64,000 nt of DNA from CAUZIZ01 sp965222655 (GCA_965222655.1 CBDCUP010000021.1:248001-312000); one strand, 5' to 3'; shown: positions 26,798 through 35,996, numbered from the stretch's first letter. Program-made: numbers and translations. The notes: generated by a model not told the origin, from the letters alone.

Positions 26798-27042
26798 AAT
26801 TCATTTTTGCCGATGGCTCTTCCTACTACGAGCGATGGACGAGCCAGGCGGCCGATGGGCATGACGTCGGGACTGCTGTCTATTTCAAAGGAAGCGGTCG
26901 CTTCGCCGGCATGAAGGGCGGCAGCAAGTTTGACTGCACCTCGCTTGGGGATCGCTTCGTCTGCGAGGTGGAAGGGACGATCGAACTGCCCTAACTTAAC
27001 TATGAGTAGCGAGCGACCTCACACCGCCGACATCAGAGAGGT

Positions 27043-27091
27043 CAACCCCAACGGGGTTGCGGCGTATAGCCCAGGGTTTCCGAACCCTGGG
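27043..27091. terminator. Two hairpins between convergent genes, possible bidirectional terminator
   Basis: CAACCCCAACGGGGTTG (27043-27059) and CCCAGGGTTTCCGAACCCTG (27070-27089, extending to 27091) are both strong hairpins. They lie between the end of the interrupted plus-strand gene and the end of the minus-strand TIG gene. No T-tract follows, so termination is an inference. Confidence 0.4.
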
Positions 27092-27131
27092 TAGACAGTC
27101 ATCCCTTTTGATCCGAGGCGCTGCGGATCAC

Positions 27132-28895
27132 TCATTCCAATGGCTGTACCGGCAGGCTCGTAAATTCGCCTGGTTCTGACCCAAGTTCCAACGCTGTAGC
27201 CGCAGCCTTTTTCCCATCGTCCACCTCTACTATCAGGGTCCCGTTGAAATCGTCGGTGTCAACGTTGGGAAAGAGCTCGTCGATAAACAGGGCCAGGTGG
27301 CCCCCCGGAGGGAAGTTGAGGCGATTCGCCTGAGCTATTTCCTGTCCTCCTCGCCTGAGCTTGAATCGCAAAGAGATGGACTCCGACTCTGTGCTCTGGA
27401 CTCCGACTCCGGTATTGATCTCGCCCAGCTTACGGCGCACCGGGGCTAAGAATCCCTCCAGCGGTTCGCTTTGATCGACACCGGCGCTACCTGCACCCGG
27501 GATCCGAAAGCGAATGACTCCTCCCAGATTGCGATCGGCTGTCACTACGACGCTTCCGGCCACCAGTCCACCCTGACCGTCTGTGGAGATGGTGATGGCA
27601 CTCAAGGGGGGAATCAAGAAGGAGACGCTGCTGGTTACCTGGAAGCCGAGCGGACCCTGGTCATCGGTGATGGTCGTGGCCACGACAAGGGGCATACCTC
27701 CATCGTCCAGGAAATCGGCGCTGCCAGAAACCGATTCAACCGTCGAGGAATTGGCTAGAACCACATCGGCGGTAGTTCCATCGCCGTTTCCGAATTGCGC
27801 AAAATACAACCTCTTCTGGAGGTTGAAGCCGGCCTGGCCACCAGGTAGCGTGGCTGATCCACCCACTGTCGTCACCGCAATGTCAACCGGACCTGGGGAA
27901 AGCCCCGAGGGAACCGTAACCAGTATTGTCGAGTCGTCCTGGACAGCGACGTCGAGGCCCCCGATCACATCGAAAAGGACCGCTGCATTTCCCGCTGCAA
28001 ATCCCGTTCCGTCGAGGGTGATACGACTGCCGGGGGGAGCGGCTCCAGGCGAGGCGGAAAGGATCGTTGGAGGGGGCGGAATAACCGTAACGTTGGTGGT
28101 GTCACAGACCTCTGCGGCCTTGCCGTCGTCAGCACAGAGTTGGAATGTCAGGCTCCCGGCGTCATTGGGAGCTGTGAAGGTTGCTACGGCCGAGTTGGCG
28201 TTATTGATCGTGATCTCGTTTTCCGGGATTGCCTCTTCCAGGGTCCACAAGAGGGTGAGCTGATCTTCGTCCGGATCCACCGCCGAGCCCTGAAGTGTGG
28301 CGGTCTGGCCGAACTCCACCGTTTGGTTGGGGCCAGCATCGACTGCGGGGGGACGGTTGGCAGTAGAGGCCGTGCGGGCGAACCAAATGTCCACGAGAAT
28401 GGAATTGCCGTCGTGGAATACGGTGCTCGGGTCGGTTGCGTCGACCCCCAGGCTGACGCGTGCAACCATGACGCGGGCCGCGTTGATTGGGAAATTAGAC
28501 CAGAGAATGATAACCATTGAGGGACTGGCGCCATTGCAGCCTGTGCATTGGACCTCCAGCACTCCGGGAGGTTTGGGAAAGGTCGTCTGAGGATTTGCCG
28601 AGTTTACCTCGGTGGATCCAGGTGCCCACTGAGGGTTGATGCTGTCGCCGATCTTGAAGGAGACTGCATTGATATCCTGAAGAGGGATTGGGTTGCCCTG
28701 GGTCCCGAGCATACCGTTTGGGAGACCCCAGCGGCTTCCAGCCGGTACTGGATCGATCAGACCCTGATCGGTCACCACCTTGATGATGGGACGGGGTTGG
28801 GACCTGGCAGAGAGACTAAAACCTAGCACCAGTAGAACCAGAATGGAGCTCTTGGAACAGAGCCTTGTCAGATGCCAGTAATTCCGGTGAGACAC
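27132..28895 (-). CDS. Secreted protein with PKD/REJ-like and IPT/TIG domains
   Basis: The protein has 587 residues. A signal peptide (ILVLLVLGFSLSARSQ, about 18-33) is followed by an N-terminal beta domain of about 150 residues with a CTGC pair. Then comes a PKD/cadherin-like domain (RPPAVDAGPNQTVEFGQTAT, about 178-265) and an IPT/TIG domain (PTILSASPGAAPPGSRITLD, about 270-350). The C-terminal 230 residues (RLYFAQFGNGDGTTADVVLA ...) look like the beta-rich domain that acidobacterial secreted proteins often carry at the end. It is probably a surface or extracellular adhesion or binding protein. No enzyme motif is seen. Confidence 0.8.
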   Translation of the reverse strand: MSHRNYWHLTRLCSKSSILVLLVLGFSLSARSQPRPIIKVVTDQGLIDPVPAGSRWGLPNGMLGTQGNPIPLQDINAVSFKIGDSINPQWAPGSTEVNSANPQTTFPKPPGVLEVQCTGCNGASPSMVIILWSNFPINAARVMVARVSLGVDATDPSTVFHDGNSILVDIWFARTASTANRPPAVDAGPNQTVEFGQTATLQGSAVDPDEDQLTLLWTLEEAIPENEITINNANSAVATFTAPNDAGSLTFQLCADDGKAAEVCDTTNVTVIPPPPTILSASPGAAPPGSRITLDGTGFAAGNAAVLFDVIGGLDVAVQDDSTILVTVPSGLSPGPVDIAVTTVGGSATLPGGQAGFNLQKRLYFAQFGNGDGTTADVVLANSSTVESVSGSADFLDDGGMPLVVATTITDDQGPLGFQVTSSVSFLIPPLSAITISTDGQGGLVAGSVVVTADRNLGGVIRFRIPGAGSAGVDQSEPLEGFLAPVRRKLGEINTGVGVQSTESESISLRFKLRRGGQEIAQANRLNFPPGGHLALFIDELFPNVDTDDFNGTLIVEVDDGKKAAATALELGSEPGEFTSLPVQPLE

Positions 28896-28976
28896 GATGG
28901 AGCTCCTTTCAACTACAACCGAAGTAAGTCAACCGCCGATAGGCGGCCACCTTCGAACGAGTTCACTATCATCTAG

Positions 28977-30521
28977 CTACTCTTGCCAACCCAGACCAAA
29001 ACTGCGTTGCTCTCCCGGATCGTAGGCACAGGTGATGACGAAAAGATCCTCTTCGAGGCATCGTTCCGGGGGGATGTTGAGCTGCACATAGGTGAACCCC
29101 CTTGCCACCCAGGTCAAGTATCCGTCGCTCTCAGAGGCAGAAACCGGACGGCCGTTGAGACGAAGGTCCCTGATCCTGGCCTTGGAGTAAGGGATGCGAA
29201 GCCGCAGGCCCAGTCCATGCACGATGGGTTCTTCCCGGGATCCAGGCACATTGCCCTTTTCCAGATACAGATGGGCGTCGAAATGGCCCGGAGCATCCGG
29301 TAGATTCTGTACGGCCTGGGTAATCGCCTGGCCTTCCATTGCGGGATGCCGGGAGATCTTGGCGGCGAAGCGAGGCATCGCTGTTTCGGCAAGCCACTCG
29401 CGAGCTGCCGCGCGAGAGGTAGCGCAGACATAGAGCACGAAGCCCTCGGTCTGCGGGTTGTTGAAGCCGAGGGTGATCTGATCCTGTTTGTTCCACAACT
29501 CTACTCGGCTGCGCCTGCGCTCCGAGGCGTCGCGACCATAGGCGGTGAGCTGATGGAAGCTATTCTGCATGATGACCCGTGTTGGGTAGCCGGGATAGTA
29601 TTCTCCAGGCCAGATTTCCTGGCCGAACTGCAAGAGTCGGCGGTGCCTCAGATAGCTGCTGCGCTCCCACACATTCTCGTTGGCGAAACCCAGTGTGTGG
29701 TATTTCGCGTAGGCATATGTCGCAGCATAGAATAAAGCTCTCCCCTTCCACAGTTTGGTCCCCAGATAATCCATGCTGGGGCCCCAGAAGATCCGTTCCT
29801 CGTCTTGCTCCAGCATGTCGGAAGGATAGCCCTCGATCAGGGCCGCCTCGTCCATTTGGCGTGTGATCTCTTGTTTGTAGGAACGAAGCGCCACGTTCGA
29901 ATAGGCGGCCGCCGAATCCTCAACGTGGATGTAGCCTCGGAACTGCATCCCATTGCCGTGGTAGTCGGCGTGCACTTCAGGTTGGAACTCATCCATGAGA
30001 GTCTGGACCGCTACCGCTCCCGGCAATTTGGCAGGATCTTTGGGACCCTTCTCGGTCCAATCCTTGTAGGGATCCAACCCCACCGAATTGCGCAGGCTGG
30101 CGGAGATGTAGCCATCAGGATTGACGACGGGAAAACACACAATGACCTGCCGTCTGAGCGTTTCCCGCGCCTGGGGCTCCCCGGAAAGAAGCCTCTGCAT
30201 GAGGTAGAAAACACCAGTAGCTGCCGATCGCTCACCTCCACAATGTTGGGCGGTGACGAGCACGTGCTCCTTGTCCCGGGCCGGGGCGCTGGGATCCGTC
30301 AGTACAGCAGCGACCAGTGGCCGTCCCTGCAGGCTTTTCCCCAGATCTCGCAGCTTCAGGACACCGGAGTGTTCCTTCCCCCACTTCTTCAGGCGTTCCA
30401 TCAGTTGTTCGAACGAAGGGTAGATCGGTGGTCCGTAATCCGTAGCCTGAGCACCGAAGGACTCTGTCGTGGTCAAGCTGAGTGAGAGCAGGGCAAGAGC
30501 CCATTTGTTCGAGTGTCTCAT
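28977..30521 (-). CDS. M14 family zinc carboxypeptidase-like protein, exported
   Basis: The protein has 514 residues with a Sec signal (ALALLSLSLTTTESFGAQA). The peptidase domain has SLQGRPLVAAVL, a putative zinc motif in TAQHCGGERSAATG, VVNPDGYISASLRNS and the second zinc His in VHADYHGNGMQF. The usual M14 motif is HxxE. Here the spacing is HCGGE, one residue longer, so zinc binding needs checking. C-terminal beta regions (RLRIPYSKARIRDLRLNGRP) follow. It would trim C-terminal residues from peptides or peptidoglycan outside the cytoplasm. Confidence 0.82.
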   Translation of the reverse strand: MRHSNKWALALLSLSLTTTESFGAQATDYGPPIYPSFEQLMERLKKWGKEHSGVLKLRDLGKSLQGRPLVAAVLTDPSAPARDKEHVLVTAQHCGGERSAATGVFYLMQRLLSGEPQARETLRRQVIVCFPVVNPDGYISASLRNSVGLDPYKDWTEKGPKDPAKLPGAVAVQTLMDEFQPEVHADYHGNGMQFRGYIHVEDSAAAYSNVALRSYKQEITRQMDEAALIEGYPSDMLEQDEERIFWGPSMDYLGTKLWKGRALFYAATYAYAKYHTLGFANENVWERSSYLRHRRLLQFGQEIWPGEYYPGYPTRVIMQNSFHQLTAYGRDASERRRSRVELWNKQDQITLGFNNPQTEGFVLYVCATSRAAAREWLAETAMPRFAAKISRHPAMEGQAITQAVQNLPDAPGHFDAHLYLEKGNVPGSREEPIVHGLGLRLRIPYSKARIRDLRLNGRPVSASESDGYLTWVARGFTYVQLNIPPERCLEEDLFVITCAYDPGEQRSFGLGWQE

Positions 30522-30568
30522 GCTAAGTACACTAAGTTTTCCTGCGGGTGATTCTGGCCAGGGTTAGG

Positions 30569-31153
30569 TTAGCTGGGGCGAACCGCTGGGTGGGCCCTTT
30601 GGCCGAGGTAAAACTTCCTAGCGGCAATGATCAGAAGCAAAATCAGAACCAGCGTCACGACGGGGGCAATGATGGCCGAAATCGAGGCCATGACGGCTCC
30701 GCCCAGCTCGGCTGAAGAGAGCAGTGGATTCGCGAGGCCGCCCGTAACCAGTGTCGACGCCCCACGTAAAGCGACTGTGGTTGCCTGGACCGTACCGGCA
30801 GCTGTCCCACCGGCGATCACCGCAACCGCCCAGGCCAGCATGGGACTGGCGTCCGTAACCATTGACGCCGCAGTTACCGCTCCCGCCACGACGGCCGCAG
30901 GAGTAGCGACGCTGTCCATGAAATTGTCCACAACAGGAATGTAGTAGCAAAGAATTTCGAGGACTGAGGCCGTCGCCAGCGCAATCAGAGCCGGGTAGGT
31001 CGCCACCCAGGCGAAACCTGGCGACAGTTCGAGGTGTCCAGACAACGCTGCGATGCTGACGATGAGAGGTGGCACAAAGATGCGAAAACCGCATGCTGCA
31101 CTGAGTCCGACTCCGAGGATCAAGGCCAGGATCGCTTCCGAGGGCAAGACCAT
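30569..31153 (-). CDS. DUF4126 family membrane protein
   Basis: The protein has 194 residues with about five TM segments. It opens AILALILGVGLSAACGFRIF VPPL and has LEILCYYIPVVDNFMDSVAT and AAGTVQATTVALRGASTLVT, all hallmarks of DUF4126 proteins. The function is unknown. It is 47 bp upstream of the M14 gene on the same strand, so they may be cotranscribed. Confidence 0.88.
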   Translation of the reverse strand: MVLPSEAILALILGVGLSAACGFRIFVPPLIVSIAALSGHLELSPGFAWVATYPALIALATASVLEILCYYIPVVDNFMDSVATPAAVVAGAVTAASMVTDASPMLAWAVAVIAGGTAAGTVQATTVALRGASTLVTGGLANPLLSSAELGGAVMASISAIIAPVVTLVLILLLIIAARKFYLGQRAHPAVRPS

Positions 31154-31310
31154 CGCTTCTCCTTATCCTCCCCCTGATGCCTCAAAGAGGCCTGAGTGAG
31201 CTTTACTGCCCACTCTCGTAAGGATACCATAGCACGCGGCATATACTGCCAAGTCCTTCGACCGGAGTGCCTTTCTCAATAGAGTCAACTCGTCTGGGAG
31301 TACGATTGAT

Positions 31311-32825
31311 ATGAAACGAATGTTTACTCTCTGTGGCCTGTTTCTAGGTTCGATGTTCTTCGCGTCTGCGGCTCCTGCTCTAGACATTGGTTCTCGTCTG
31401 GAACTGCTGATAGACGATTACCTGATCGAGAAGATTTCCGGAGATGCTCGACTGCAGCTGCACCGTCCGGTGCGACGAAACGTCGCGCTGGTCACGGACA
31501 GGGACTGGGAAGGGAACGCCTGTCATTACCGAACCGTATTCCAGGACGGAGATAAGTACCGTATGTACTACGGGGCCTATCAATACGACGTTTCGGCTAC
31601 CGGACAGACGTATCCACACGAAGCATTTCTCTGTTACGCAGAGAGCAGGGATGGAATCCACTTTGAAAGGCCCGACCTGGGGTTGGTCGAGTTCCGAGGG
31701 AGTCGCAGCAACAACATCATTCTTACCGAGAAGACGCTAACAACCATTGAGGCAGACCCCGGCCATGCCGCCATCTTCAAGGACGAGAATCCTGAGACTC
31801 CTGCGGATGCACGATACAAGATGATCATTCGATCCAACGGCGAAAAGGGCCTGTTGGCCCTCAAGTCTCCTGACGGCATCAAGTTCACGGCGATGACGGA
31901 CAAGATCATCATTTCCGAGGGAGCCTTCGACTCCCAGAACCTCGCTTTCTGGGATTCCCATCAGGGTCAGTACCGGGCCTACTTTCGAGGATTCAAAGAA
32001 AAAGTTCGAGATATCCTGACGGCCACCTCACCCGATTTCCTCAACTGGACCAAACCGGTCTGGTTGGGGTACCCAGAGGCCCCTCGCGAGCACCTGTACA
32101 CGAATCAGCTGCGGCCCTACTATCGGGCGCCCCACATCCTGATCGGATTTCCCATGCGCTATACCGACCGGGGAAAGACCGAGTCTACCTGGCAGCTGCC
32201 CGGGGCAGAAGTGCGGCGGCACCGGGCTCAGGTGTCCCAGCGCTACGGAACCACGGTTACGGATGCCCTCTTGATGACGGGGCGGGATCGTCTCAGTTTC
32301 AAACGGTGGGGAGAGGCCTTCATTCGACCCGGGCCTTCGCGGATCAACAGCTGGGTGTATGGAGACAACAGCATCGCCTGGGGAATCGTAGAGACTGTGT
32401 CTGACCTGCCCGAGTCGCCGCGCGAGCTTTCGATTTACGTGGTCGAGGGCTATTGGACCGGACCTGCCCTCAACGTGCGGCGCTACTCACTTCGGATGGA
32501 CGGATTCGTTTCACTCAATGCGTCGCTTAGCGGCGGTGAGATGATCACGAAACCCGTCCGCTTTCAGGGAAGCAAGCTGCTCCTGAACTACGCCAGCTCG
32601 GGCGGCGGAGGTCTATGGGTAGAACTTCAGGACGAACAGGGAAGACCCATCAGGGGCTTCGCTCAGGCGGATGCGGATGAGCTTTTCGGAGATCACATCG
32701 AAGGCTCGGTGAGCTGGAAGGGAAGCCAGGATGTGAGTTCACTAGCCGGCAAGCTAGTCCGAATCAGATTCATCCTAAAGGACGCCGATCTCTACTCTTT
32801 TCGCTTCAGCGAAAAATCGAAATAG
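31311..32825 (+). CDS. Secreted five-bladed-propeller glycosidase-like protein, paralogue 1
   Basis: The protein has 504 residues with a Sec signal (LCGLFLGSMFFASAAPA). The body starts with LDIGSRLELLIDDYLIEKI and has repeated beta motifs (YRMYYGAYQYD, FLCYAESRDGIHFERPDLG) like GH32/GH43 propellers. A conserved RAPHILIGFPMRY and ETKPV-like MITKPVRFQGSKLLLNY lead to a C-terminal sandwich ending KDADLYSFRFSE. It shares this whole layout with 44926-46461 and 49253-50722. Such proteins are numerous in planctomycetes, verrucomicrobia and acidobacteria and are often called GH32-like; the activity is unproven. Confidence 0.8.
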   Translation: MKRMFTLCGLFLGSMFFASAAPALDIGSRLELLIDDYLIEKISGDARLQLHRPVRRNVALVTDRDWEGNACHYRTVFQDGDKYRMYYGAYQYDVSATGQTYPHEAFLCYAESRDGIHFERPDLGLVEFRGSRSNNIILTEKTLTTIEADPGHAAIFKDENPETPADARYKMIIRSNGEKGLLALKSPDGIKFTAMTDKIIISEGAFDSQNLAFWDSHQGQYRAYFRGFKEKVRDILTATSPDFLNWTKPVWLGYPEAPREHLYTNQLRPYYRAPHILIGFPMRYTDRGKTESTWQLPGAEVRRHRAQVSQRYGTTVTDALLMTGRDRLSFKRWGEAFIRPGPSRINSWVYGDNSIAWGIVETVSDLPESPRELSIYVVEGYWTGPALNVRRYSLRMDGFVSLNASLSGGEMITKPVRFQGSKLLLNYASSGGGGLWVELQDEQGRPIRGFAQADADELFGDHIEGSVSWKGSQDVSSLAGKLVRIRFILKDADLYSFRFSEKSK

Positions 32826-32946
32826 TCCAGCGTATCGAGGAAGCAGACGCGATGCAGCAGCTATGATTCCGGCAATTCTGCGAATGAGAGGATTCCTTAT
32901 CCTTTTGCAGTGGACTGTTCCGGAGGAGTGATTTGGTGGAGGAGCC

Positions 32947-33546
32947 ATGAACGACCCAAAAGGAGCGCGGCCGGACCATCCCATCCACGAACTTCTGGCG
33001 CAGCGCTGGAGCCCCTATGCTTTTGACCAGCGTCCCGTAACAGCCGAAGACCTTGCCTCGCTGTTCGAAGCGGCCCGATGGGCCGCGTCCTCCTACAACG
33101 AGCAACCCTGGCGTTACTTGGTCGCGACCAGGGACAAACCGGAGGCCTTCGACCGGATCCTCTCGTGCCTGGTTGAAGCGAACCAGACCTGGGCAAAATC
33201 GGCTCCGGTTCTAGCGCTGGCAGCGGTAAGCCTCCGCTTCGATCGCAATGAGAAACCCAATCGAGCTGCCCACCACGATCTCGGCCTTGCGACAGCCAAC
33301 CTGGTCATCGAGGCCACCAACCGTGGCTTGCATGTACACCAGATGATCGGAATCCTGCCGGAACGCGCCCACCAACTCTTTGCGGTCCCGGATGGCTTCG
33401 AGGTCCTTACCGGACTGGCCATCGGCTATCGCAGCACCGATTCGAGTGCGGCAGAAGCGTTGCGTCAGCGGGATGAAGCACCACGGAGCAGACGGTCGCT
33501 GCAGCACTTTGTCTTTTCAGATGAATGGGGACGCTCTTTCCTGTAG
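32947..33546 (+). CDS. Nitroreductase family protein
   Basis: The protein has 199 residues. An FMN-dependent nitroreductase fold with LLAQRWSPYAFDQRPVTAED and EAARWAASSYNEQPWRYLVA, the FMN phosphate-binding N-terminal motif. NLVIEATNRGLHVHQMIG and VLTGLAIGYRS follow, as in short family members acting on quinones or nitro compounds. The cytoplasmic oxidoreductase role is inferred. A GTGGCGGCGG hairpin follows its stop within 20 bp. Confidence 0.9.
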   Translation: MNDPKGARPDHPIHELLAQRWSPYAFDQRPVTAEDLASLFEAARWAASSYNEQPWRYLVATRDKPEAFDRILSCLVEANQTWAKSAPVLALAAVSLRFDRNEKPNRAAHHDLGLATANLVIEATNRGLHVHQMIGILPERAHQLFAVPDGFEVLTGLAIGYRSTDSSAAEALRQRDEAPRSRRSLQHFVFSDEWGRSFL

Positions 33547-33797
33547 GTCGGATCAACGTGGCGGCGGTCTCCAGGCCGCCGTGGGCGAGCCAACGGCTCG
33601 GCACAAGAAGACTCGTCCTCCTGGCTGGAATCACATCCTCGATTCTGATCGACTTTGGGGATATTGTCTGGTGGAAAATCTCCTGGGACTGGAAGCTCTA
33701 TCTGGCCTTCTACCATGTCTCGTTTTGGGCCCTCGCTGGGCTGGTGTTGGGTCGGTTCGTGGAGCCGGCCCGGGAAACAGGAGGAGCACATGACTGA
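33525..33797 (+). CDS. Small hydrophobic protein coupled to DUF899 gene
   Basis: The frame is open for 90 residues from ATG 33525, overlapping the nitroreductase end, and its N-terminal half includes the translated hairpin 33558-33603. The C-terminal 60 residues look real: LVLLAGITSSILIDFGDIVW and YLAFYHVSFWALAGLVLGRF form two TM segments. Its stop overlaps the ATG of the DUF899 gene by 8 bp. The true start is unclear. The hairpin may have inserted into the 5' region. I do not recognise the family. Confidence 0.45.
   Translation: MGTLFPVGRINVAAVSRPPWASQRLGTRRLVLLAGITSSILIDFGDIVWWKISWDWKLYLAFYHVSFWALAGLVLGRFVEPARETGGAHD
33558..33603. repeat. GC-rich hairpin repeat C, copy
   Basis: GTGGCGGCGGTCTCCAGGCC pairs with its neighbour, followed by GGGCGAGCCAACGGCTCGGC. 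The same modules, GGCxTCGGTCTCCxGGCC and CGAGCC..GGCTCG, recur at 42438, 42607 and 55265. Confidence 0.6.
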
Positions 33798-34473
33798 ATC
33801 ACTACACGACAAGTCTTTTCCGAATGAGGATCAGCAGTATCGGAAGGCAAGAAACGATCTGCTGCTGGCGGAAGCAGATCTAAGGACGAAGCTGGAAGAA
33901 GTAGCCGCAGCCCGACGGCAGCTGCCTCTAGGGGGGGCAATACAGGAGGACTATGTTTTCGATAGGCTGCTCGATGGTACGCCAGGCTCGGTCAGCCTTT
34001 CCGAGCTCTTCGAAAGGGGTCAGCCCTCGTTGCTTGTCTACAGCTTCATGTATGCGCCGGATGCTCAGCATCCCTGTCCCATGTGCACTTCGTTTCTGGA
34101 TGGCCTGAACGGAAATGCAGCTCACATCTCCCGGCGTATCAACCTTGCTGTTGTGGCCAAGTCTCCGATTGCACGGGTTCAAGAATGGGCCGACCAGCGA
34201 GGCTGGAATCACTTGCGGATGCTGTCCGCGGAGGGCAACAGCTACAATCGGGACTACCTTGCCGAGACGCCTGAGGGTGCCCAGCTTCCCATGTGCAATG
34301 TCTTTGTCGATAGCGGCGATGGAATCAGACACTACTGGGCATCGGAGTTGTTCTTCGTGCCCTTTGCCGGGGGGCATCCCCGACACGTCGACTTGCTCTG
34401 GCCGCTCTGGAACGTTTTGGATCTGACACCGGGCGGGCGGAGCTCCGATTGGTTTCCGCAACTGAGCTATTGA
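33790..34473 (+). CDS. DUF899 family thioredoxin-like protein
   Basis: The protein has 227 residues from ATG 33790, directly behind a GGAGGAGC ribosome site; the longer frame to 33655 overlaps the previous gene and is rejected. The N-terminal helix (YRKARNDLLLAEADLRTKLE) precedes AARRQLPLGG. The DUF899 core follows, with YSFMYAPDAQHPCPMCTSFL and its CxxC-like CPMC, then NLAVVAKSPIARVQEWADQR. Family members are thioredoxin-fold proteins of unknown activity. It is translationally coupled to the small hydrophobic protein. Confidence 0.88.
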   Translation: MTESLHDKSFPNEDQQYRKARNDLLLAEADLRTKLEEVAAARRQLPLGGAIQEDYVFDRLLDGTPGSVSLSELFERGQPSLLVYSFMYAPDAQHPCPMCTSFLDGLNGNAAHISRRINLAVVAKSPIARVQEWADQRGWNHLRMLSAEGNSYNRDYLAETPEGAQLPMCNVFVDSGDGIRHYWASELFFVPFAGGHPRHVDLLWPLWNVLDLTPGGRSSDWFPQLSY

Positions 34474-34570
34474 GGATACCGTTTTTATTCACAAGACTGC
34501 ATTTCCCTCTGGAGTAGGAGTAGCGATCACGCAAGAAGAATCTCTGGGATCCTGGAATCGGAGGCGCTGG

Positions 34571-35881
34571 ATGGCGGCTGCAGCCGGGGTAACCGGTCTT
34601 GCCGGCGTCGAAGACATGGCCCTGGCGTTCCAGCCCGGGGCCTACGGCCTCAAGCGTAGCGGGAAACCGCGAGCGTCGGCGCCAAGCAGCCGAATGCGGA
34701 TTAGCTCGCTGAAGCCTACCCTGGTGGCGTCTCCGGACTATGCCCTCTTGAACTCCTGGAATGTCCACGATACACATTTCAAGAGAGTCATCTTGGAACT
34801 GGAGACGGATGACGGGTACACCGGTGTGGCCGAGGTCTGGGGAGGTGCGCTGGCGGCACTCGAATCAGCTCGAGAGTTGGTGCTGGGACGTGACCCTTTC
34901 GAAATAGAGTACTTTCGCCGGAGCCTTTCGCAGCGGAAGGAGTTTTCGCTACTGGAAAACTCGGAGTCATCTGCTGCCGTTGAGATCGCCTGCTTGGACT
35001 TGATCGGCAAAGTGATCAATCGGCGGGTAGTGGATCTGATCGGTGGACCCTTCCGGGAAGAGGCTCCCTTCTCTGCCTACAACTTTTTCGTCATGCCCAC
35101 TCCTGAGGGACCGGACATCACGACACCCGAAGCGCTGGCCCAGGAGTTTCTTGATTTTCATAGGGACCATGGTTTCCTCACCTGCAAGTTCAAGGGCGGT
35201 GTCCTCGAGCCTGACAAAGAGATCGAGGTTTTGCAGCGAATCCGTAGAGCCATGCCAGAGGCCCGGCTTCGTATCGATCCCAACGCGGCCTGGAGCGTGG
35301 AGACGTCCCTGGAGGTCGCCAAGAAGTTGGAACCCCTGGGAATGGAGTATCTGGAGGACCCGACCCGAGGACAGGAGGGAATGGCGGCCGTCCGGCGCAA
35401 GACACCGATTCCGTTGGCCACCAACATGTGTGTTACCCAGATAGAGCATATCCGGCCCGGATACGACAAGGGAGCCATCGACATCGTTTTGCTGGATCCG
35501 CACCACATGGGTGGGCTCAACAACGTCCGCTTCTGGGCGGCGATCTGTGAGACTCTGGGCTGGGGGTGCTCGGGCCACAGCAACAACTACCTTGGAATCT
35601 CGATGGCGACCCAGGTCCACATGGCTTGTGCCATTTCACACATCACTTATGACGTGGACAGCCACTATCCCTGGACTACCCAAGACATCATCCGGGGAGA
35701 AAAGCTTGAGTTCCGGGACGGAAAGATGGCTTTGCCGGAGGCTCCGGGTCTGGGTGTTGAGATCGATCCGGACAAGAAAGCAGCCCTTGCGGAAAACGTG
35801 AGCCGAGCCAAGCCGCGGCACGACCTCCTTTACCGGTGGGACCCGAACTATCCCAAGGACAGCCACGGAGTTCGCTGGTAG
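34571..35881 (+). CDS. Enolase-superfamily (mandelate racemase/glucarate dehydratase-like) enzyme
   Basis: The protein has 436 residues from the first ATG. The N-terminal capping domain and TIM barrel show the base Lys in LTCKFKGGV, metal ligands in LRIDPNAAWSVE, LEDPTRGQEGM and ATNMCV, and the general-base region in WGCSGHSNNYLGISMATQVH. This matches glucarate/galactarate dehydratases, which make keto-deoxy sugar acids. In-frame codons upstream of the ATG read WNRRRWM, so with MAAAAGVTGLAG they form a Tat signal, yet no ATG, GTG or TTG exists upstream near AGGAG 34517-34521 (an ATC is at 34526). The start is therefore uncertain. Confidence 0.9.
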   Translation: MAAAAGVTGLAGVEDMALAFQPGAYGLKRSGKPRASAPSSRMRISSLKPTLVASPDYALLNSWNVHDTHFKRVILELETDDGYTGVAEVWGGALAALESARELVLGRDPFEIEYFRRSLSQRKEFSLLENSESSAAVEIACLDLIGKVINRRVVDLIGGPFREEAPFSAYNFFVMPTPEGPDITTPEALAQEFLDFHRDHGFLTCKFKGGVLEPDKEIEVLQRIRRAMPEARLRIDPNAAWSVETSLEVAKKLEPLGMEYLEDPTRGQEGMAAVRRKTPIPLATNMCVTQIEHIRPGYDKGAIDIVLLDPHHMGGLNNVRFWAAICETLGWGCSGHSNNYLGISMATQVHMACAISHITYDVDSHYPWTTQDIIRGEKLEFRDGKMALPEAPGLGVEIDPDKKAALAENVSRAKPRHDLLYRWDPNYPKDSHGVRW

Positions 35882-35942
35882 ACCCGGCGCTCCGGCTAGT
35901 GCTCATCCCCCAGCCTCTCACTACCATCCCTACCACTGCGCC

Positions 35943-35996
35943 ACCGCACTACTGCACTACTGCACCACTGCACCACTGCACCACTGCACCACTGCC
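35943..35996. repeat. 8-bp tandem repeat (ACTGCACC) about 6.5 copies
   Basis: Consecutive units ACCGCACT, ACTGCACT, then ACTGCACC four times, then ACTGCC. It lies between convergent gene ends and abuts the stop codon of the S9 peptidase gene. The copy number could vary by slippage. Confidence 0.85.

Larger units (their letters stand above)
23620..26994 (+). pseudogene. Small secreted hypothetical protein interrupted by an ISKra4-type element
   Basis: The left exon-like part 23620-23908 encodes a signal peptide (MTRWVSCLVVLLLAAMTVAWG) and a beta-rich segment ending GSGYGKFI. The right part 26807-26994 continues FADGSSYYERWTSQAADGHD and ends FVCEVEGTIELP before TAA at 26992-26994. Joining across one copy of the 9-bp target duplication gives an uninterrupted 158-codon frame. 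The fold resembles an allene-oxide-cyclase-like or other small beta-barrel by its F.G.GRFAGMKGGSKF pattern, but this is weak. It lies downstream of the OmpA-domain gene. The insertion looks recent because both parts are otherwise intact. Confidence 0.9.

Noticed and set aside
35943..35996. CRISPR array
   Set aside because: Units are 8 bp and contiguous, with no spacers.
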